Assembly: GCA_031286025.1 (NCBI GenBank)
Contig: JAITVB010000217.1
Location: 1 to 5,230 of the forward strand
Direction of reading: 5' to 3'
Source: Rikenellaceae bacterium
GTDB taxonomy: Bacteria; Bacteroidota; Bacteroidia; Bacteroidales; Rikenellaceae
DNA length: 5,230 nt
Of the stretch, positions 1 through 5,230 are shown one piece after another. Below the pieces are notes generated by a model, which was not told where the DNA came from, made no database searches, and saw nothing but the letters and a program-made list of their open reading frames with translations. Each line of letters starts with the position of its first letter. Position 1 is the first letter of the stretch. The translations under genes were made by a program, and so were the position numbers.

Positions 1-3
1 TAA
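1..3 (+). other. possible stop codon of an upstream gene (rsmH/mraW expected)
   Basis: The window opens with TAA, three bases before the ATG of the ftsL-like gene. In Bacteroidota dcw clusters the gene before ftsL is normally rsmH (mraW), the 16S rRNA m4C1402 methyltransferase, so this TAA could be its stop codon. No coding sequence of that gene lies inside the window, so both the frame and the identity are inference. Confidence 0.35.
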
Positions 4-6
4 CGC

Positions 7-387
7 ATGGCGACGGAAAAAGAAAAAATCGAACGAAACGATATTCCTGCCCCGGCTCAGCATCTACAAAGAAAGGGCAGAAAACGGTTGGTGCGCAACA
101 TCATTTCAGGAGATATCCTGCGGCGGCCGGGCGTGCGACGCCAGTTGCCCTACGCTTTTTTCGTCGCTTTTCTGATGATGCTTTACATTGCCAACGGCTA
201 CCGCAACCAACATCTGCAACGCCGGTTCAGCCGCTTGCAGGCAGAAGTCAAGGAATTGCGCACCCAATCGCTTTCGGTCAACGAACGGCGAATGACCGCC
301 ACCCGCCAGAGCGAGGTGATGCGGTTGCTTCGCGAACGGGGGATCATGCTCGAAGAATCGATCGTACCGCCTAAAGTAGTAGAATAG
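7..387 (+). CDS. ftsL: FtsL-like cell division protein (Bacteroidota type)
   Basis: This 126-residue protein is a probable bitopic inner-membrane divisome component. In other bacteria FtsL works with FtsB and FtsQ to recruit and activate the FtsW-FtsI septal synthase. Visible here are a long, basic cytoplasmic N-terminus (about residues 1-46, many K/R), one hydrophobic segment (about 47-64, LPYAFFVAFLMMLYIANG), then a charged helical region (about 66-110) likely to form a coiled coil in the periplasm. The tail LRERGIMLEESIVPPK (108-123) resembles the end of Bacteroidota FtsL-like proteins. Sequence identity to proteobacterial FtsL would be very low, so the call rests on topology, size and position directly before ftsI. 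The ATG at 7 follows a TAA by three bases. The stop lies 7 bp before ftsI, which suggests coupled translation. No clear Shine-Dalgarno is visible, which is common in this phylum. Confidence 0.86.
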   Translation: MATEKEKIERNDIPAPAQHLQRKGRKRLVRNIISGDILRRPGVRRQLPYAFFVAFLMMLYIANGYRNQHLQRRFSRLQAEVKELRTQSLSVNERRMTATRQSEVMRLLRERGIMLEESIVPPKVVE

Positions 388-394
388 GTAAGGA

Positions 395-2566
395 ATGGAA
401 AAAATATCGCCAGTCAAAGAACAGATTATGCGAAGATCGGGTTTGGTCTTCATTCTCTTCGTCGTGGCGGGCCTGTGTATTATCGGCAGTCTGGTTTATA
501 TCCAGTATGGGCCCGAGGGTGCCGAATTGCGGAAACAGGCCAACAACGCCCGCACTTTCCGTGCAAGCGTGATCGAAGCCGAACGCGGAGACATCTTTTC
601 GTATGACGGGCGGTTGTTGGCCACCTCGTTGCCTTCGTACGACCTGAAAATGGACTTTCTGGCGACAGGACTGACCGACTCTATTTTCAACAGGCACGTC
701 GATTCACTGGCGTTCCACATGTCGCGCTTCTTCGGCGACAAAAGCCAACAGGCCTATAAGAACATGTTGGCCAGCAACCGGCAAAAGGCAAAAAACTCCG
801 GGACGCGCGTCTACCGCGTTGCCCCGCGGTTGGTGTCCTATTTCGAATTGAGCCAGGTCAGGAAGTTTCCGATCCTTCGTTTCCCGAATACCAACCGGAG
901 TGGCTTTTTGCCCGAGCGGGTCAACCGGCGCGTATTGCCTTACGGCACCATTGCCGCCCGCACCATCGGACGCGTGGTCAACGACAGCGTGAAGTGGGGT
1001 ATTGAAGGCTCATTCGACCAATACCTTCACGGCACGGACGGAATGACGAAAATGCAGCGCATCTCGGGCTCTTTCTGGATGCCGGTGGCCGACGACGGTA
1101 ACCGCGAACCGGTCAACGGGGTAGACGTTGTCTCGACGATCGATATCGAACTGCAGGACGTGGCCGAACGCGCCCTCCGCGCCCAGTTGCAGACCGAAGA
1201 AGCCGATTGGGGAACGGCTGTGCTGATGGAGGTCGCCACGGGCGAGATCCGCGCAATGGCCAACCTCTCGCGCCGTCGCGACGGCACCTGCGTCGAAGAC
1301 CTGAACCACGCCATCGCCCAACGCATCAACCCCGGGTCGACGTTCAAACTCGCCTCGCTGATCGTCCTGCTCGAAGACGGCGGGATGGACCTCGACGACA
1401 TGGTCAACATCGCCGGGGGCGACGTGATGATTTACGGCAAACGAGTGCGCGACTCGCACCTGGGTTACCAACAGTTGACCCTGCGGCAGGTGTTCGAAGT
1501 GTCGTCGAACGTCGGTTTTGCCCGTGCCGTGAACGACCATTACCGTAGCGACCAACAGCGGTTTATGGACCAGTTGATCAGGACCGGCATTGCCGACACG
1601 CTCCACTTTCAGTTGGCGGGTGAGCGCGGACCTTATTTCCATCGTGATGCGAAGAAATGGAGTGCGCTGACGCTCACTTCGATGTCCTACGGCTATGAAT
1701 TGGAGGTGACCCCGATGCAAACCCTCGCCCTCTACAATGCGGTAGCCAACGATGGAAAAATGATCCGGCCGATCGTGGTCAACGAATTGCGCCAATACGG
1801 GCAAACACAGAAAACCTTCACGACTGAAACAATCCGCGAATCTGTCTGTTCGCCTGCAACGTTGGCCAAAGTGCAGGAATGTCTGAAAGGCGTAGCGACC
1901 GAAGGAACGGCGAAAAACCTAAAAATAGAGGAGTTGGAAATTGCCGTCAAAACGGGTACGGCCCAAATTCCAAACCAGAACCGCGGCTATGGTGTGCCGG
2001 GAGCGATGAACTACCTGGCAACGATCGTCGGTTATTTTCCGGCCGACAATCCGAAATACACCTGCATCGTTTGTCTGAAAACGTTTTCAGGATCGGGCCG
2101 GGGAGCCAATTATTACGGCGGTTCGTTGGCGGGTCCGGTCTTCAAGGCGATCGCCGAGCGAGTCTACGGTGCCAGTCTCGACTGGCAGGAACCGATCTCG
2201 AAAACGGCCGAACGCTCGGCCGACCTGCCAAAAGTGAAAGCGGGGCCGGCCGACGAGATCCGTACGACGCTTTCGCGGATCGGTATCCCGTATGAGAACA
2301 ACCGTTCGTTGCGCGCGATGGCGCGAGTAAGCCGCGACACAACGGGCATGTTTCGCATGGCCAACTACGAGGATCGTCAGGGTGTGATGCCCGATGTGAC
2401 CGGCTTCGGCCTGCGCGATGCGCTGAGATTACTTGAAGAACGCGGTCTGGTAGTCGTTTTCAGCGGCAAAGGCGCCGTGGTACGACAGTCGATCCCTGCC
2501 GGCAATCCGATCGCCCGTGGGCAGTCCGTAAACATCGTTTTGAAAACGAATACACAAGAAATATGA
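395..2566 (+). CDS. ftsI: septal peptidoglycan D,D-transpeptidase (class B PBP, FtsI/PBP3) with PASTA domain
   Basis: This 723-residue class B penicillin-binding protein is predicted to cross-link peptidoglycan stem peptides at the division septum in the periplasm, working with the glycosyltransferase FtsW. It has a short cytoplasmic N-terminus and one membrane anchor (about residues 16-37). The PBP dimerization/pedestal region starts at ERGDIFSYDGRLLA (63-76) and runs to about 245. The transpeptidase domain (about 270-590) has all three active-site motifs: STFK with nucleophile S315 and K318, SSN at 370-372, and KTGT at 519-522. A linker (about 592-662) leads to a single PASTA domain (about 663-717, starting GVMPDVTGFGLRDAL). 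The family assignment is firm. The division-specific role, rather than elongation (PBP2), rests on its dcw position between ftsL and murE. The ATG at 395 is favoured because it lies 7 bp after the ftsL stop; the next in-frame ATG (428, M12) would shorten the cytoplasmic tail. Its end overlaps murE by 4 bp. No motif residue is missing and no frameshift is seen. Confidence 0.95.
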   Translation: MEKISPVKEQIMRRSGLVFILFVVAGLCIIGSLVYIQYGPEGAELRKQANNARTFRASVIEAERGDIFSYDGRLLATSLPSYDLKMDFLATGLTDSIFNRHVDSLAFHMSRFFGDKSQQAYKNMLASNRQKAKNSGTRVYRVAPRLVSYFELSQVRKFPILRFPNTNRSGFLPERVNRRVLPYGTIAARTIGRVVNDSVKWGIEGSFDQYLHGTDGMTKMQRISGSFWMPVADDGNREPVNGVDVVSTIDIELQDVAERALRAQLQTEEADWGTAVLMEVATGEIRAMANLSRRRDGTCVEDLNHAIAQRINPGSTFKLASLIVLLEDGGMDLDDMVNIAGGDVMIYGKRVRDSHLGYQQLTLRQVFEVSSNVGFARAVNDHYRSDQQRFMDQLIRTGIADTLHFQLAGERGPYFHRDAKKWSALTLTSMSYGYELEVTPMQTLALYNAVANDGKMIRPIVVNELRQYGQTQKTFTTETIRESVCSPATLAKVQECLKGVATEGTAKNLKIEELEIAVKTGTAQIPNQNRGYGVPGAMNYLATIVGYFPADNPKYTCIVCLKTFSGSGRGANYYGGSLAGPVFKAIAERVYGASLDWQEPISKTAERSADLPKVKAGPADEIRTTLSRIGIPYENNRSLRAMARVSRDTTGMFRMANYEDRQGVMPDVTGFGLRDALRLLEERGLVVVFSGKGAVVRQSIPAGNPIARGQSVNIVLKTNTQEI
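2563..2566 (+). other. ATGA stop/start overlap between ftsI and murE
   Basis: The bases ATGA contain both the murE start (ATG, 2563-2565) and the ftsI stop (TGA, 2564-2566). Such overlaps usually mean translational coupling by terminating and re-initiating ribosomes. The overlap also fixes the murE start, since no separate ribosome-binding site is obvious upstream. Confidence 0.85.
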
Positions 2567-4014
2567 ATCTGAAAGAGTTATTGGCAGATATTGAGTTGCT
2601 TTCGCTTACGGGATCCGACGCAGTGAAGATCACCGCCCTCGGCTTCGATTCGCGAGCGGCGGCTCCGGGAATGCTTTTTGCGGCCCTGCGCGGCGAACAC
2701 TCCGACGGGCACGATTACATCGGTGCAGCGGTCGAAAAGGGCGTTTCCGCCATACTGTGCGAAACATTACCGGAAACGTTGGCCGAAGGGGTAACTTGTG
2801 TGCAGGTACCTGACAGCCGCCGGGCGTTGGGGCTGATCGCCTCGGCTTTTTACGGCCATCCGAGCCGCAACCTGGCGTTGGTGGGTGTGACCGGCACCAA
2901 CGGCAAAACCACTACGGCAACCCTTCTCTACGACCTGTTCCGCAAATTGGGTTATCGCGCCGGGCTAATCTCGACCGTCGTCTATAAAGTCGACGATAAG
3001 ACCTATCCTGCCACACATACTACACCCGATCCGATCCGGATCAACGAGTTGATGGCCCGGATGGTCGATACCGGCTGCGATTACTGCTTTATGGAGGTCA
3101 GCTCACACAGCATCGTTCAGTGCCGCACGGCAGGGCTCACGTTCCGCGGCGGCATCTTTTCGAACATTACCCACGACCATCTCGATTACCACGGAACGTT
3201 TGCCGAATACATCAAGGCCAAAAAGCGTTTCTTTGATGAGTTGCCGAAAGAGGCGTTCGCATTGGTCAACATTGACGACAAGAATGGGCGGGTGATGGTG
3301 CAAAACACGAAAGCCGGCATAAGGACGTATTCGCTGAAGAGCGCGTCGGACCTTAAATGCAAGATCATAGAAACATTGCCGGAAGGAATGCTCCTGAATA
3401 TCGACGGTCGCGAAATCTGGGTGAAATTCTTAGGCGGGTTTAATGCTTACAACCTGTTGGCAGTCTATGCCTCGGCGGTGTTGCTCGGCGCCCGGCCGGA
3501 CGAGGTACTGATGGCGCTGAGCCGGTTGGAACCGGTCAACGGCCGTTTCCAGACACTGCGCTCGGCCACGGGCGTGACGGCTGTTGTCGATTATGCCCAT
3601 ACGCCGGATGCGTTGAGCAACGTATTGGCCACTATTCAGGAAATCCTTCCAGGCGACAAAAAGCTCTATACCGTGGTCGGCTGCGGCGGAAACCGCGACC
3701 GGACAAAACGTCCCGTGATGGCGCGTGTGGCGGTCGAGAACAGTTCGCTCGCCATCCTCACTTCCGATAATCCCCGCAAGGAAAAACCCGAAGATATTCT
3801 GGCCGATATGACTGCCGGACTTGCAGCGGGAACACGCTGCCTGACGGTGGTCGACCGCCGCGAGGCGATCAGGGCCGCGATCCTGACGGCCGCCCCGGGC
3901 GACATTGTGCTCGTTGCCGGCAAGGGCCATGAAGATTACCAGATTATCGGCGAAACCAAATACCATTTCGATGACAAGGAAGAAGTGCTCAACTGCTTCG
4001 CCGTGTTAAAATAA
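2563..4014 (+). CDS. murE: UDP-N-acetylmuramoyl-L-alanyl-D-glutamate--2,6-diaminopimelate ligase (MurE)
   Basis: This cytoplasmic ATP-dependent Mur ligase adds the third stem-peptide residue to UDP-MurNAc-L-Ala-D-Glu. Its 483 residues match the usual family length. The N-terminal UDP-substrate domain (about 1-100) includes the FDSRAAAPGMLFAAL stretch (28-42). The central ATPase domain has the P-loop GVTGTNGKTT (108-117), TTPD (153-156), EVSSHS (178-183) and HDHLDYHG (204-211). K220 in YIKAKKRFF is the likely carbamylated lysine, by alignment from memory with E. coli MurE. The C-terminal domain has VNGRF (325-329), DYAHTPD (343-349), the amino-acid selectivity motif DNPR (402-405) and KGHE (454-457). 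DNPR is the signature of meso-diaminopimelate enzymes; lysine-adding MurE proteins differ here. The gene starts in the ATGA overlap with ftsI and ends 34 bp before mraY. All expected catalytic motifs are intact. Confidence 0.97.
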   Translation: MNLKELLADIELLSLTGSDAVKITALGFDSRAAAPGMLFAALRGEHSDGHDYIGAAVEKGVSAILCETLPETLAEGVTCVQVPDSRRALGLIASAFYGHPSRNLALVGVTGTNGKTTTATLLYDLFRKLGYRAGLISTVVYKVDDKTYPATHTTPDPIRINELMARMVDTGCDYCFMEVSSHSIVQCRTAGLTFRGGIFSNITHDHLDYHGTFAEYIKAKKRFFDELPKEAFALVNIDDKNGRVMVQNTKAGIRTYSLKSASDLKCKIIETLPEGMLLNIDGREIWVKFLGGFNAYNLLAVYASAVLLGARPDEVLMALSRLEPVNGRFQTLRSATGVTAVVDYAHTPDALSNVLATIQEILPGDKKLYTVVGCGGNRDRTKRPVMARVAVENSSLAILTSDNPRKEKPEDILADMTAGLAAGTRCLTVVDRREAIRAAILTAAPGDIVLVAGKGHEDYQIIGETKYHFDDKEEVLNCFAVLK

Positions 4015-4048
4015 ACGCATGGAAACCCACTGACCGAACTTTTGAAAA
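4015..4048 (+). other. murE-mraY intergenic gap with a four-codon mini-ORF
   Basis: This 34-bp spacer is the only sizeable non-coding gap in the window. It shows no hairpin followed by a T-run and no convincing Bacteroidota promoter (-33 TTTG with -7 TAnnTTTG). It holds a tiny ORF, ATG GAA ACC CAC TGA (4019-4033, Met-Glu-Thr-His), most likely chance. The A-rich run just before the mraY ATG (TTTTGAAAA) fits the weak-Shine-Dalgarno, A/T-rich initiation regions common in this phylum. Confidence 0.6.
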
Positions 4049-5230
4049 ATGCTGTACCATCTATCCAAATATCTTGAAACGCATTTTGACATTCCGGGGG
4101 CCGGGATGTTTCAATACTTGTCGTTCCGGGCGGCGATGGCCATCATCTTCGCACTGATGATCGGGATGATCTTCGGGAAACAGATCATCAGGTCGTTGCA
4201 GAAGCGGCAGATCGGCGAAGAGATCCGGAATCTCGGACTCGAAGGACAACTCCAGAAAAAGGGGACGCCCACGATGGGGGGCATCATCATCTTGGCGTCG
4301 ATCCTGGTGCCGATCCTGCTGTTCGGCAACCTGTCGAACATCTATGTGATCCTGATGATCGCCTCGACGATCTGGCTCGGGCTGATCGGCTTCATCGACG
4401 ACTACATCAAGGTTTTTAAGAAGAACAAAGCGGGCCTGCACGGAAAATTCAAGATCATCGGCCAGGTGGGGTTGGGGATCATCGTCGGGATAACAATGTG
4501 GAGCAGCGACTCGATCGTGGTGCGCGAAAAGGTGGCCGGCACACCGACCGCCCAAGTGGTGTCTGTCGACAACAACGGGACCGCCGAAACGGTCTATCTT
4601 TCGCAACCCGAAAAAACCACAAAAACCACTATCCCGTTCTTCAAGGACAACGAATTCGACTACTCGATGCTCGTGCCCGACAGTTGGAATACGAACCGCA
4701 TCGTGAGTTGGCTGATCTATATCTTCATCGCCATCCTGATCATCACCGGGGTGTCGAACGCAGCCAACCTGACCGACGGGCTCGACGGATTGGCGGCGGG
4801 GGTATCGGCCGCGATCGGGGTCGTCCTGGGGATATTGGCCTATCTGTCCGGAAACGCGATCTATGCCGAGTATCTCAATATCATGTATATACCCGAGAGC
4901 GGGGAGCTTTTGATCTATGCCGCGGCCTTTATGGGGGCGCTGCTTGGTTTCCTGTGGTACAACGGCTATCCGGCCCAAGTGTTTATGGGCGATACGGGGA
5001 GCCTGGCCATCGGGGGAGCGATCGCCGTCTTCGCACTGCTCATCCGCAAAGAGTTGCTGCTGCCGATCCTGTGCGGCGTGTTCATGGTCGAAGGGTTCTC
5101 GGTGGTCTTCCAAGTGGTCTATTTCAAGTATACAAAGAAAAAATATGGCGAGGGACGGCGCATTTTCCTGATGTCGCCCCTGCACCACCATTTTCAGAAA
5201 AAAGGGTATTTTGAATCGAAGATCGTGCTG
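4049..5230 (+). CDS. mraY: phospho-N-acetylmuramoyl-pentapeptide-transferase (MraY), 3' end cut by the window
   Basis: This polytopic inner-membrane enzyme transfers phospho-MurNAc-pentapeptide from its UDP carrier to undecaprenyl phosphate, making lipid I and releasing UMP. The frame is open from ATG 4049 to the last base: 394 residues and no stop. Probably about 20-30 residues, including the last membrane helix, lie beyond the window. An in-frame TGA at 4043-4045 prevents any upstream extension. Signatures are GTPTMGG (72-78), the Asp pair in FIDDYIK (117-118), NLTDGLDG (240-247), MGDTGS (313-318, catalytic-site D315) and [10 protein letters not shown] (377-386, His triad 379-381). About nine hydrophobic segments can be picked out, against ten helices in known MraY. 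The loop from about 151 to 215 is much longer than in E. coli MraY and would face the periplasm. In the common Bacteroidota order murD would follow. Confidence 0.97.
   Translation, partial: MLYHLSKYLETHFDIPGAGMFQYLSFRAAMAIIFALMIGMIFGKQIIRSLQKRQIGEEIRNLGLEGQLQKKGTPTMGGIIILASILVPILLFGNLSNIYVILMIASTIWLGLIGFIDDYIKVFKKNKAGLHGKFKIIGQVGLGIIVGITMWSSDSIVVREKVAGTPTAQVVSVDNNGTAETVYLSQPEKTTKTTIPFFKDNEFDYSMLVPDSWNTNRIVSWLIYIFIAILIITGVSNAANLTDGLDGLAAGVSAAIGVVLGILAYLSGNAIYAEYLNIMYIPESGELLIYAAAFMGALLGFLWYNGYPAQVFMGDTGSLAIGGAIAVFALLIRKELLLPILCGVFMVEGFSVVFQVVYFKYTKKKYGEGRRIFLMSPLHHHFQKKGYFESKIVL

Noticed and set aside
464..481. Possible lipobox in the N-terminal membrane segment of FtsI (AGLC, C28)
   Set aside because: The residue before the Cys is Leu rather than Gly, Ala or Ser, and the Cys sits in the middle of the hydrophobic segment, so a membrane anchor is the better reading.
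1010..1804. A 264-codon antisense open frame opposite ftsI
   Set aside because: It covers the transpeptidase domain coding region, has no recognisable motifs and an H/V/R-rich composition typical of an antisense shadow.
4015..4048. Promoter or terminator in the murE-mraY gap
   Set aside because: There is no -7 TAnnTTTG box with suitable spacing and no stem-loop with a T-run. The gap is most simply an operon-internal spacer.
4155..4195. Repeated GATGATC / GATCATC-like words near the start of mraY
   Set aside because: They come from repeated Ile and Met codons (ATC, ATG) in a membrane helix and do not form an ordered array or a stable hairpin with a regulatory position.
4061..5191. A 376-codon antisense open frame opposite mraY
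   Set aside because: It lies entirely within mraY on the other strand. Its translation is dominated by D, H, R, Q and P, as expected for the complement of a hydrophobic, ATC/CTG-rich membrane protein gene, and it has no recognisable domain. The + strand frame has every MraY motif.
4498..5214. A 238-codon + strand frame inside mraY
   Set aside because: This is an alternate frame of mraY with an Arg/Gly-rich, featureless translation. The MraY frame is open through the same region.

Overview
This window is a stretch of a division and cell wall (dcw) gene cluster from a bacterium of the phylum Bacteroidota. The G+C content looks moderately high by eye, and the proteins have Bacteroidota-type features: a short FtsL-like protein of the Bacteroidota family, a division transpeptidase with a C-terminal PASTA domain, and a MraY with a long extracytoplasmic insertion. 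The style resembles Rikenellaceae such as Alistipes, but that family-level guess rests on memory of similar proteins and is only moderate in confidence.

Layout, all on the + strand: bases 1-3 are a TAA that could end an upstream gene (rsmH/mraW is usual at this position). Then come ftsL-like (7-387), ftsI, a class B penicillin-binding protein (395-2566), murE (2563-4014) and mraY (4049 to the end of the window, where it is cut off with no stop codon). The gaps are 7 bp, a 4-bp ATGA overlap and 34 bp. I see no terminator and no convincing promoter, so this looks like the interior of one operon.

The genes work in one pathway. MurE adds the third stem-peptide amino acid (meso-diaminopimelate, judged from its DNPR motif) to the UDP-MurNAc-dipeptide in the cytoplasm. 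MraY transfers phospho-MurNAc-pentapeptide to undecaprenyl phosphate in the inner membrane, giving lipid I. FtsI cross-links the finished glycan strands at the septum, and the FtsL-like protein is a probable divisome partner of FtsI. MurF, which sits between murE and mraY in enterobacteria, is absent from that position, as is usual in Bacteroidota.

The window is essentially fully coding, and the long antisense and alternate-frame ORFs are shadows. I found no mobile element, CRISPR array, RNA gene or evidence of an undescribed system. The observations below concern lineage-specific variations in a conserved cluster.
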